From JAAYED01 sp040772225 (lineage in GTDB: Bacteria; Chloroflexota; Anaerolineae; UBA1429): 64,000 bases of DNA. The position numbers were made by a program, and so were the translations under genes. The notes under the pieces were generated by a model. That model was given only the letters and a program-made list of their open reading frames with translations, was not told where the DNA came from and did not search any database. Shown in pieces: positions 51,666-61,231 of the stretch. How positions within the stretch are numbered: position 1 is the stretch's first letter; each line of letters starts with the position of its first letter. The stretch is from assembly GCA_040772225.1 (NCBI GenBank), contig JAXGYO010000002.1:992001-1056000 (forward strand), given 5' to 3'.

Positions 51666-51710
51666 AAAAACGCCGGCGCTCTTTCCAAATATAGGAAAAG
51701 AACGCCGGCG
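51666..51710 (-). terminator. Intrinsic terminator of the tup riboswitch
   Basis: On the minus strand, CGCCGGCG (51710-51703) and CGCCGGCG (51678-51671) form an 8 bp outer stem extended by TTTCC/GGAAA, followed by five T (51670-51666). It lies 33 bp before the tupB start. Confidence 0.8.
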
Positions 51711-51711
51711 C

Positions 51712-51815
51712 ATGGCAACGACCCGGTGTCTCCTTTCCAAATATGGGGGGCAGGGCCGTTTCCAACCCTACCGTTTGTCCCCGGCGTCTTTGCCGGTGAC
51801 GCGATCACGTGCCAT
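51712..51815 (-). promoter_or_regulatory. Moco/Tuco-type riboswitch aptamer upstream of tupBCA
   Basis: Read on the minus strand, the leader has an outer stem ATGGCA (51815-51810)/TGCCAT (51717-51712), a CCGGC/GCCGG hairpin, a GGTAGGG/CCCTGCC hairpin, then CCCCATATTTGGAAAGGAGA. The 12 bases TTGGAAAGGAGA (51740-51729) are identical to those in the moaB leader and sit in the same order relative to the hairpins. Together with the tungstate transporter genes, this suggests the Moco RNA family, possibly the variant proposed for tungsten cofactor. Confidence 0.75.
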
Positions 51816-51876
51816 TGCCTGTCGGCTTTAGGCCGCGTGATTCGGAGCGCGGTTTCTATTCAGTTCTTACGAGCGC

Positions 51877-51905
51877 ATTCTAGCGTACTGTGCCGAATGG
51901 GGCAA
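51877..51905 (-). promoter_or_regulatory. Predicted promoter of tupBCA
   Basis: Minus strand TTGCCC (51905-51900) and TAGAAT (51882-51877), 17 bp spacer, 62 bp upstream of the aptamer; it lies just past the end of the GH42 gene. Confidence 0.55.
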
Positions 51906-51917
51906 ACTGCACCGTTC

Positions 51918-53915
<1,998 letters not shown>

Positions 53916-53979
53916 TTCCGCAACTCCTCTGAAGTTATTACGTCGCGCCGGCGCATCAGACCCGGACCACAACCGCCGG

Positions 53980-55458
53980 CTACACAATGTGTTCCCGTAT
54001 GCGCGCACTGATATTGTCCAGCGTCATAACCACGGCTACGATCAAAATCACGGCCACGCTGACCGAGCGCCACTGACCCAGGTTCTGATACTGGAACAGC
54101 AACTGGCCGATACCACCGCCGCCCACCAGACCGATGATGGTGCTCATACGCACGTTAATGTCCCACCGGTAGATGGTGAACGATATGAACGGCGGAATGA
54201 TCTGAGGAACAACTGCATAGACGATCGTCTGCAGCTCGTTGGCCCCCGTCGCCCTCACAGCCTCCAGCGGTCCCGGGTCGATCCCCTCGATCTGCTCCGA
54301 GTAAAGTTTGCCCAGAGCAGCCACAGAGTGCACCAACAGGGCGACCATGCCCGGGAAGGGACCCAGACGGAACCATGTCACAAAGATCAGCGCCCAGACA
54401 AAGGGCTCTATTGAGCGCGTCACATTCATGACAAAACGCACAACCCCGTAGATGACCTGCCCAACCGGGAATTCGGCCGTTGCTTTCTGTCGCATCCCCA
54501 CCACGGCGCCCACCAGGCCGCCAAGCGCAAGCAGAATGTATGGCCAGGGACCGCCGTCACGCACGAACAGATCCCACGAACCCGCAATTATGACCGCTGT
54601 GCCGAGAGATACAATGACGTATGCGCCCACCACACCCAACGCCGCAGTAAGAACCATAGTACCGATCTGAGCCGCCCGGGGATGCTCGCCATCGACCAGC
54701 ACATTCATAATCCGGGAAAAGCCCCATGCCACAAGCACCGCACCAGCGATAGTCAGAAGCGGCCTTACGATGCCGTTGATAAGGGCCACGTCGAGTACGC
54801 CGCTATCGAGCGGCCCAACAACCCATCCCGCAATCTGATTGCCCAGCACAGCCCCGACGATCGCCCCAACAAAGAGCGCCATGAGCGGGCCGTAGGCTGA
54901 TGTGATGCGATGCATCAAGTTGCGAGCGGCAAAAAAGCTGAGGACAGCGGCGATCGGAACAGAGATTACCGTAGCCATGAGCGCCAGGAAGATGGTCTCG
55001 ATCATCTTCTCGATCAGAGCGGGAAAGACCTGCCAGTACGGCCGAAACAATCGATCGGTCATGTTCGCCATGCGATCGGCGCGCGTGAACACATAGTACA
55101 GATTGATCTCGGTGATGTCCCACCCGAGGACCAACGTCACGATCGCGAGGACCAGACCGACGATGCCGATCTGCGTGCGAAACCAGGGCACTCGCTGCGG
55201 CGCGACACCCTCGACCTCACTCTGCACGGGCGCCAGGCCCGCGATGCGTTCGCCGAGGCTGGTGCCCCCGCGCTCCAGAAGCAAAGCGACAATAAGGCCG
55301 GCCAGCACACTCGCCATGTAGAACCAGATCGTGTTGGGGTTGCCTTTGAGCCCGGATCGGAAAAAGTACACGACGGCTGCCGGGACATAGGCACAAATCA
55401 GCCAGTCCAGGGCGATTGCCTTGACACGCGCGCTCCAGACAGAACCTTTGTTTTCCAT
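53980..55458 (-). CDS. PhnE-like ABC permease with RDD-like N-terminus and insert
   Basis: At 492 residues this is almost twice the usual PhnE length. Residues about 10-80 (RVKAIALDWLICAYVPAAVV, then RGGTSLGERIAGL) look like an RDD domain with two hydrophobic segments. The permease core starts near 140 (IEKMIETIFLALMATVISVP, FFAARNLM), is broken at about 185-335 by an insert with several hydrophobic segments, and resumes at VRFVMNVTRSIEPFVWALIF. The EAA loop LEAVRATGANELQTIVYAVV and the end GLVGGGGIGQLLFQ are canonical. It forms a transporter with the PhnC- and PhnD-like neighbours. Confidence 0.85.
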   Translation of the reverse strand: MENKGSVWSARVKAIALDWLICAYVPAAVVYFFRSGLKGNPNTIWFYMASVLAGLIVALLLERGGTSLGERIAGLAPVQSEVEGVAPQRVPWFRTQIGIVGLVLAIVTLVLGWDITEINLYYVFTRADRMANMTDRLFRPYWQVFPALIEKMIETIFLALMATVISVPIAAVLSFFAARNLMHRITSAYGPLMALFVGAIVGAVLGNQIAGWVVGPLDSGVLDVALINGIVRPLLTIAGAVLVAWGFSRIMNVLVDGEHPRAAQIGTMVLTAALGVVGAYVIVSLGTAVIIAGSWDLFVRDGGPWPYILLALGGLVGAVVGMRQKATAEFPVGQVIYGVVRFVMNVTRSIEPFVWALIFVTWFRLGPFPGMVALLVHSVAALGKLYSEQIEGIDPGPLEAVRATGANELQTIVYAVVPQIIPPFISFTIYRWDINVRMSTIIGLVGGGGIGQLLFQYQNLGQWRSVSVAVILIVAVVMTLDNISARIREHIV

Positions 55459-55466
55459 CGCGCCTC

Positions 55467-56231
55467 CTAAGACACGCCTACTTCGACAGCCTCTTCACCA
55501 TAGATCTCACGGAATCGATCACGGTCAATATCGCTCGGAAGGCCATCAAAGATCAGTTGTCCCGCCTTGAGCGCGACGATGCGCGTCCCATAACGCCGCG
55601 CGAGGTCCAGAAAGTGGAGATTGCAGAGGATCGTGGTCCCGTCCTCGCGATTGATCTCCTCCAGGTAGCGTAGAACAGAGTGGGATGTCGCGGGGTCGAG
55701 CGCCGACACCGGCTCGTCGGCCAGGATCATGTCTGGCTCTTGCATGAGCGCGCGCGCGATACCGACGCGCTGCTGCTGCCCGCCGCTCAGCTCGTCCGCG
55801 CGAGCATAGGCCTTCTCCGAGATGCCCACCCGTCTCAGATTGGCCATTGCACGCTCGACCTCCTCAGGGGGAAAGCGGTGCATGAGACTGGCCCAGGGGT
55901 TGACATAGCCGAGTCTCCCGGAAAGCACGTTGGTGAGCACAGTAGAGCGCCGGACCAGGTTAAAGTGCTGAAAGACCATTCCGATGCGGCGCCGTACGTG
56001 TCTCAGCTCTTCCGGCGGTGCGGCCGTCACATCGATGCCGTCGAACAGGATTTGCCCGGAAGTGGGCTCCACCAGCCGGTTGATGCAGCGCATGAGTGTC
56101 GACTTGCCCGAGCCACTTAGCCCCACGATGACCAGGAATTCCCCTTTGCTCACCGTGAGATTGACATCTTGCAGCGCGCGCACGCGACCATCATATACTT
56201 TGGTAAGGTGTCGAACCTCTAGCACAGGCAT
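55467..56231 (-). CDS. phnC: PhnC-like ABC transporter ATPase
   Basis: The 254-residue ATPase has Walker A GLSGSGKSTLMRCINRLV, Q-loop GMVFQHFNLVRRSTVLTNVL (the LSGRLGY stretch is typical of PhnC), signature LSGGQQQRVGIARAL, Walker B MILADEPVSALDP and switch His NLHFLDLARRYGTR. The MPVLEVRHLTKVY start at 56231 fits the family, although AGGAG abuts the ATG; a TTG at 56270 is the alternative. Phosphonate or phosphate-ester uptake is the family role; no C-P lyase or phosphonatase lies nearby. Confidence 0.88.
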   Translation of the reverse strand: MPVLEVRHLTKVYDGRVRALQDVNLTVSKGEFLVIVGLSGSGKSTLMRCINRLVEPTSGQILFDGIDVTAAPPEELRHVRRRIGMVFQHFNLVRRSTVLTNVLSGRLGYVNPWASLMHRFPPEEVERAMANLRRVGISEKAYARADELSGGQQQRVGIARALMQEPDMILADEPVSALDPATSHSVLRYLEEINREDGTTILCNLHFLDLARRYGTRIVALKAGQLIFDGLPSDIDRDRFREIYGEEAVEVGVS

Positions 56232-56261
56232 CTCCTCATCTCGTTGAGGCTGACTGCGGAC

Positions 56262-56294
56262 GAGGGGCAACCTGACTTGCCCAGGCTGCCCCTC
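56262..56294 (-). other. Hairpin between phnD and phnC
   Basis: GAGGGGCA (56262-56269) pairs with TGCCCCTC (56287-56294), inner CCTG/CAGG possible. No T-run; it may stabilise the phnD message or partly attenuate phnCE. Confidence 0.5.
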
Positions 56295-56338
56295 TCTCTC
56301 TCCAGTCAGTGGCGCTTGAATACGCCTCTCATCGCCCT

Positions 56339-57355
56339 TTAGTTGAGGATATCTTCTTCTTTGAGACCCAGACCATTGATCATGTCACGAATCGGATCAA
56401 AGCTCGAGTCGTCGACGCGGGCAAAGCCCGTGATGTCATAGAACTCGTCGTTGGCCAGAACCTCGAGGCCCTCTTCGGTCGCGGCATAGTCGATCAGCGC
56501 CTGAACAATCTTTTCCCTCGCGTCAGCGGGAAAGTCCTTGCTGAAGCTAACGGTGTCATTCGGTATCGGGTCAGAGATCGCCAGAATACAGACCTTGTCC
56601 ATGACGTCAGGATAATCACCGAGGACACTGCTTCGCGCGTCGCGGATCTGCATCCCATTGACAAAGGCCTTCGTGCTGTCTCCCTCGGTCTCGACGACGA
56701 TCTCGCCAGCGGGCTGCGGGGGATCGCCGATCTGCCACTCGCCTTCGTTGCCCGGAGGGCTAAAGAAGGTGGTCGCAAAGTCGGCCTGGCCCTCGTAGAC
56801 CGCGATCACGGACTGCGGGTGGCCGCCGGCCGCGACCTGATCGCCGGGGGTGATACCCACCTTGGCAAAGTAGGAAGCAGGCACCAGGTAGCCGGAAGTC
56901 GAGCTGGTGTCAGGATAGGCCCAGCTCTTGCCGTTCAGATCCTCGAGGCTCGTGATGCCGCTGTCGCATCCCACCAGGTACTGCGCCCAGTAGAATCCCC
57001 AACCGTAGCGCACCGTGGCCAGAGAGACATCGGCACCATATGTGTCGGACGCCAGCACATACCCCATGGCAGGGATAAACGCGATGGCATCGCCCTCAGC
57101 CGCGCCCATTTCCTCCACCACAGCAGAATAAGTGGTCGGGACCTTGACCTCAAACTTGTAGCCGGTCTGTGCCTCCAGGTAGTTAGAAATCGCGTCGCCG
57201 CTCTCGACGATGACCGATACCTCAACGGACGGAACAAAGTAGATCTGGAAGGGATGATCCTCAGATCCCAACTCTGCCTCTTTGGCACAACCAGCCAACC
57301 CGGACGTGGCCAGAAGCACCAAAACGAGCACGATCGCCCACATCTTTCTCGCCAT
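56339..57355 (-). CDS. phnD: PhnD-like substrate-binding lipoprotein
   Basis: The 338-residue protein has a lipoprotein signal ending LATSGLAGC (Cys23). The PhnD-type core includes PFQIYFVPSVEVSVIVESGD, TTYSAVVEEMGAAEGDAIAF, SWAYPDTSSTSGYLVPASYF (the ligand-binding D-x-x-S-x-S-G) and VYEGQADFATTF. Family members bind phosphonates, phosphite or related anions outside the membrane. AAGGAGG lies nine bases before ATG 57355. It heads phnD-phnC-phnE and is divergent from the apionate genes. Confidence 0.87.
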   Translation of the reverse strand: MARKMWAIVLVLVLLATSGLAGCAKEAELGSEDHPFQIYFVPSVEVSVIVESGDAISNYLEAQTGYKFEVKVPTTYSAVVEEMGAAEGDAIAFIPAMGYVLASDTYGADVSLATVRYGWGFYWAQYLVGCDSGITSLEDLNGKSWAYPDTSSTSGYLVPASYFAKVGITPGDQVAAGGHPQSVIAVYEGQADFATTFFSPPGNEGEWQIGDPPQPAGEIVVETEGDSTKAFVNGMQIRDARSSVLGDYPDVMDKVCILAISDPIPNDTVSFSKDFPADAREKIVQALIDYAATEEGLEVLANDEFYDITGFARVDDSSFDPIRDMINGLGLKEEDILN

Positions 57356-57460
57356 ACTAGCTCGCCTCCTTGATTCAATCCACATTTCCATACCCTTGGC
57401 TACGCCTGCGGTCCGAGCGGGCACTGTCTGCACATGCGCAACATGGAGCCCACATGCGAG

Positions 57461-57489
57461 ATTATAGTCGTCGCCGCGCCGCATGTAAA
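57461..57489 (-). promoter_or_regulatory. Predicted promoter of phnDCE
   Basis: Minus strand TTTACA (57489-57484) and TATAAT (57466-57461), 17 bp spacer, about 105 bp before phnD. The leader contains two CACATGCG copies (57431-57438 and 57451-57458), possible regulator half-sites. Confidence 0.6.
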
Positions 57490-57523
57490 GCGAAAGAGGT
57501 CGAACCTTTGTTCGAGAGCCAGA

Positions 57524-57551
57524 TTGACATGCACAATTGCTGCCTTACACT
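57524..57551 (+). promoter_or_regulatory. Predicted promoter of the apionate genes
   Basis: TTGACA (57524-57529) and TACACT (57546-57551), 16 bp spacer, 99 bp before the ATG. With the phnD promoter it accounts for the 295 bp divergent spacer; no other feature is seen there. Confidence 0.55.
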
Positions 57552-57650
57552 GAAGCCAGCACGGAAAGGGCACGGCAGAAGCAAGAGTTAACGCTCTTTT
57601 TCGCGCAATGACCTATCGCGAGAACGATTATCGCATGAGTAGGAGGCAAC

Positions 57651-58496
57651 ATGTCCAGGATCGTGATTTTCGGGGCCGCCGGCAAAATGGGAACACGGAT
57701 CTCCGCCACGTTGAACAGAGCACCAGGCTATGAGCTGATGTATGTAGAGTCAGGTGCCGAAGGGATGGAGCGTCTGCGATCAGCGGGCCTGGTACCCTCC
57801 TCGCCCGCACAAGCCCTGGCGGATGCTGATGCGGTGGTTCTGGCCATACCTGATGTCGTCATAGGCAAAGTGGCCGCGCAGATCGTCCCTGCTCTCAAGC
57901 CGGGGGCCATGGTCGTCACCCTGGATCCCGCGGCGGCATATGCTGGCGAACTGCCCGAGCGCGCTGATATCACCTACTTTGTCACGCATCCCTGCCACCC
58001 GTCACTCGCCAACAAGGACCTGCCGCGGGAGGCGCTGGAGGACTATTTCGGCGGCGTGGCGCCCCAGGCGCTGGTGTGCGCCCTGATGCAGGGCCCCGAG
58101 AGCGACTATGCCCATGGTGAGGCCCTCTGCCGCGACATGTTCGCCCCGGTGTCCGCCGTGCACCGCATCACCGTCGAACAGATGGCGCTGCTGGAGCCCG
58201 CCATGGCCGAGACGGTCGCCCTGACCTGTCTCACCGTCGTCAAAGAGGCCGTAGACGAGGTTGTCGCCAGAGGCGTGCCTCAGGCCGCTGCAACCGACTT
58301 TATCCTGGGGCACCTCAATGTGAGCATCGCGATCCTCTTTGGCCTGATCGATGCCGAGGTGTCGGACGGTGCCCGCCTGGCGGTGGAGCGCGCCAAGGCG
58401 AATATCTTCCAGCCGGACTGGAAGCGCGTCTTTGAGCCCGGCGACCTCAAGTCGCAGGTCAAGGCCATCACCAGCGGCGCCAAAGGCGTGGCCTGA
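57651..58496 (+). CDS. apnO: ApnO-like D-apionate oxidoisomerase (Rossmann dehydrogenase)
   Basis: The 281-residue protein has a Rossmann loop (IVIFGAAGKMGTRISATLNR) and an all-helical C-terminal domain of the phosphogluconate-dehydrogenase C-terminal type; VTHPCHPSL, VCALMQGPESDYAHG and DFILGHLNVSIAILFGLIDA are its most distinctive stretches. ApnO belongs to this structural class and turns D-apionate into 3-oxoisoapionate. The functional name rests mainly on the two following genes, which look like OiaC and ApnL. Alternative: another uncharacterised sugar-acid dehydrogenase. It starts a three-gene operon; the next start lies two bases after its stop. Confidence 0.72.
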   Translation: MSRIVIFGAAGKMGTRISATLNRAPGYELMYVESGAEGMERLRSAGLVPSSPAQALADADAVVLAIPDVVIGKVAAQIVPALKPGAMVVTLDPAAAYAGELPERADITYFVTHPCHPSLANKDLPREALEDYFGGVAPQALVCALMQGPESDYAHGEALCRDMFAPVSAVHRITVEQMALLEPAMAETVALTCLTVVKEAVDEVVARGVPQAAATDFILGHLNVSIAILFGLIDAEVSDGARLAVERAKANIFQPDWKRVFEPGDLKSQVKAITSGAKGVA

Positions 58497-58498
58497 GG

Positions 58499-59311
58499 AT
58501 GAGACTCGGCATCAGCTCGTATGCCTACCCCTGGGCCGTAGGCATGCCCGGGGCTGCGCCGGCGCACCCCTTGACCGCCGCAGACCTTGTCTGCGCCGCA
58601 GCCCGTCTGGGCGTCCATGTGCTGCAACTGGCTGACAACCCGCCGCTGGACAGCCTGACGGACGCCGAACTGAAGCGCCTCACGGACCTGGCGCGTGAGC
58701 ACGGCGTGGACCTGGAGGTGGGCACCCGCGGCATCGCCCCCGCACTGCTCCAGCGCTACTTGCAGATCGCGCTGGTGCTCGGCTCGCCCCTGGTGCGCAC
58801 GGTCATCGACACCGCCACCCACCAACCGGACGCGGACGAGATCGTCGCCACCCTCCGGCCCGTGCTGCGGGACTACGAGCGGGCAGGCGTCACCCTCGCC
58901 ATCGAAAACCACGACCGCTTCAAGGCGCGCGACCTGGTGCGCATCCTGCAGCGCCTGGACAGCCCCGCCGTGGGGATCTGCCTCGACACCGCGAACTCGC
59001 TGGGGGCGCTGGAGGGCACGGAGGCGGTGCTGGCAGCGCTGGTCCCCTGGACGGTGAGCCTGCACGTCAAGGACATCGCCATCCTGCGCACCAACCGCGG
59101 TCTGGGATTCGTCGTCGAGGGGCGGCCGGCGGGCGCCGGGATGCTGGACATCCCCGCGCTGCTGGCACTGCTCGCGGCGCACGGGCGGGACCCCAACGCC
59201 ATCATCGAGCTCTGGCCCCCGGAGCAGGACACGCTGGAGGAGACAATCGCCCTGGAACGCCGCTGGGTCGAGCGCAGCGTGGCTTATATGCGCGGGCTCA
59301 TCAAGGAGTGA
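58499..59311 (+). CDS. oiaC: OiaC-like 3-oxoisoapionate decarboxylase (TIM barrel)
   Basis: The 270-residue protein belongs to the sugar-phosphate isomerase/epimerase TIM barrel family: MRLGISSYAYPWAVG start, VLQLADNPPLDSLTDAELKR, VTLAIENHDRFKARDLVRIL, VGICLDTANSLG (metal-binding Asp), VSLHVKDIAI (His) and IIELWPPEQDTLEETIALE (Glu). OiaC, which decarboxylates 3-oxoisoapionate to L-erythrulose, is a member of this family and, as I remember it, shares the SSYAY and ADN blocks. The position between ApnO- and ApnL-like genes supports this reading. A generic epimerase is the fallback. Confidence 0.72.
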   Translation: MRLGISSYAYPWAVGMPGAAPAHPLTAADLVCAAARLGVHVLQLADNPPLDSLTDAELKRLTDLAREHGVDLEVGTRGIAPALLQRYLQIALVLGSPLVRTVIDTATHQPDADEIVATLRPVLRDYERAGVTLAIENHDRFKARDLVRILQRLDSPAVGICLDTANSLGALEGTEAVLAALVPWTVSLHVKDIAILRTNRGLGFVVEGRPAGAGMLDIPALLALLAAHGRDPNAIIELWPPEQDTLEETIALERRWVERSVAYMRGLIKE

Positions 59312-59320
59312 TAGGAACCT

Positions 59321-61231
59321 ATGGGGGATGACCGCGCAGCCCGGAATATCATGCGTCACGGCCGCCCCGAGAACCCGCCGGAGACAGTCCCTCTGGCCGC
59401 CGGCCCGCTCACCTGCGACTATGTGGCCGGCGACCTCCGCAACATCCGCCTGGGCGAGCAGGAGATCATCCGTCGCGTCTACGTGGCTGTGCGCGACCGC
59501 TACTGGAACACAATTCCAGCCACACTGGAGGACGTTCGCATCACCGCGAATTCTGACAGCTTTGCCATCCGCTATCGCGCAACCCACCGCCAGGGCAACA
59601 TCTGCTTCCGCTGGGAGGCGACCATCACGGGGGATGCCAGCGGCGAAATTGTCTTTGCGATGGACGGGGAGGCCTGCAGCACCTTTCTGCGAAATCGCAT
59701 CGGCATCTGCGTGCTGCACCCCTACACCTGTGCCGGCGCCCCCTGCCGCGTGACACACACCGATGGCACAATCACGAGGAGCCGTTTTCCACAGCATATC
59801 TCGCCGCAGCAGCCCTTTGTGTCCATCCGGGAAATCGCCCATGAGGTCAGTGACCGCACCTGGGCACGAGTGACCTTTAGCGGAGATGTCTTTGAGATGG
59901 AGGATCAGCGCAACTGGACCGATGCCTCCTTCAAGACCTATAGCACGCCGCTGGCCTGGCCTGCGCCGGTGCGCATCAGCGAGGGAACGCCCATTCAGCA
60001 ATCCGTCCGGTTGACGCTGGAGGGAGACGTGCGCCAGCGTCCGCGCCATACACCCGCCACAGACGTGCGCCTGGCCATCGGCAGCCTCCTCGGACGCACG
60101 CTGCCGCCCGTCGGGCTGGGCGCCGGTGCCGAACCGCACGCGCTCGATGACGCGTCGCTGGCCGCACTGCGCGCCCTCCGGCTGAGTCACCTGCGCGTCG
60201 TTCCGGACGGCCACACAGAACCCATCGCGTACCTCTCTGCCGCCGCCCGCACTGCCATCGCGTTGGGCTGTCCGCTGGAGATGGCGGTGTCGCTGCGACA
60301 TGTAACCGAGCCGCGCCTGGCTCAGTATGCCAGCACCCTGAGTGCTACCGGCTGCGCCATAGCGCGCTGGCTGCTGCTCTGCGATGACCTTGCACGGGAT
60401 GACGCCGCGAAACGCATCCAGCATCTGCGGCCGCGCCTTGACGACATCGCGCCGGGCGCGCCCATCGGCAGCGGGACCGACCACTATTTCACCGAGTTCA
60501 ACCGCACGCCGCCGCCGGTCCAGGATGCCGATTTTGTGTCCTATACGCTCAATCCGCAGGTGCATGCCTTTGACGACCTGTCGCTGATGGAGACCCTGCC
60601 CATGCAGGCCGAGACCGTGACCAACGCCTCGCGCCTCGCCGGTGGCCTGCCCGTGGCGATCTCGCCCATTAGCCTGCGCCCGCGCACCAACCCGCATCGG
60701 GCGGCAGAGGGCGAGGCGCCGGCCCTGTCCGCGGATCCGCGCCAGGCCGCCCTGTTCGGCGCCGCGTGGACCCTGGGCAGCCTGGCGATGCTGGCGGGAC
60801 ACCCCTCGCTGGCCAGCCTGACGTATTACGAGCTTGCCGGACCCGCCGGTGTGCTGCAGCTGCCGGACCGGGACATGGGCACCGGGCTTGAGGTGTACCC
60901 CGTGTACCACGTCTTGCGCTGGCTGGGGACGCTTCGCGGCGCGCCTGTGCTCTATGTTAACAACACGGCGCCGGAGCGTGTAGCCGCTTTAGCCTGTGAC
61001 ACCGCTGCCGGTCCGCGCGTCGCCCTGGCGAACCTGACGGGCCAGCCTCAGCGCGTGCGTCTCTCCGGCCTGAGACGCGCCGTGTCGCTGCTGAGACTGG
61101 ATGAGGAGAGCGCTGCCGCGGCTGCCGGGCAGTGTGACTTTGTTTCTGGAGCGTATGGGCCCCTGGCGCCGGTTGACGCAGATCTAGTCCTGACGCTGCC
61201 GCCCTACGGGCTGGCGTTCTTCCGATCCTGA
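59321..61231 (+). CDS. apnL: ApnL-like D-apionate lactonase
   Basis: The 636-residue protein matches what I recall of ApnL: GPLTCDYVAGDLRNIRLGEQ, EIIRRVYVAVRDRYWNT, NRIGICVLHPYTCAGAPCRV and the very distinctive FEMEDQRNWTDASFKTYSTP. It opens D-apionolactone to D-apionate. The N-terminal third looks like a beta-sandwich and the rest like a barrel similar to glycoside hydrolases. GTG/ATG choice: ATG 59321 with weak AGTGATAGGA upstream, ten bases after the OiaC-like stop. Its last 48 bases overlap the convergent nucleotidyltransferase gene. D-apiose dehydrogenase (ApsD, Gfo family) is not adjacent. Confidence 0.78.
   Translation: MGDDRAARNIMRHGRPENPPETVPLAAGPLTCDYVAGDLRNIRLGEQEIIRRVYVAVRDRYWNTIPATLEDVRITANSDSFAIRYRATHRQGNICFRWEATITGDASGEIVFAMDGEACSTFLRNRIGICVLHPYTCAGAPCRVTHTDGTITRSRFPQHISPQQPFVSIREIAHEVSDRTWARVTFSGDVFEMEDQRNWTDASFKTYSTPLAWPAPVRISEGTPIQQSVRLTLEGDVRQRPRHTPATDVRLAIGSLLGRTLPPVGLGAGAEPHALDDASLAALRALRLSHLRVVPDGHTEPIAYLSAAARTAIALGCPLEMAVSLRHVTEPRLAQYASTLSATGCAIARWLLLCDDLARDDAAKRIQHLRPRLDDIAPGAPIGSGTDHYFTEFNRTPPPVQDADFVSYTLNPQVHAFDDLSLMETLPMQAETVTNASRLAGGLPVAISPISLRPRTNPHRAAEGEAPALSADPRQAALFGAAWTLGSLAMLAGHPSLASLTYYELAGPAGVLQLPDRDMGTGLEVYPVYHVLRWLGTLRGAPVLYVNNTAPERVAALACDTAAGPRVALANLTGQPQRVRLSGLRRAVSLLRLDEESAAAAAGQCDFVSGAYGPLAPVDADLVLTLPPYGLAFFRS

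Noticed and set aside
56309..57373. 354-codon plus-strand frame
   Set aside because: Antisense to phnD, which has a lipobox and family motifs.
58280..60910. 876-codon open frame on the minus strand
   Set aside because: It covers three well-supported plus-strand genes with recognisable motifs; its product is low complexity (Gly/Gln/Arg/His rich) and matches nothing. It is a shadow of GC-rich codon use.
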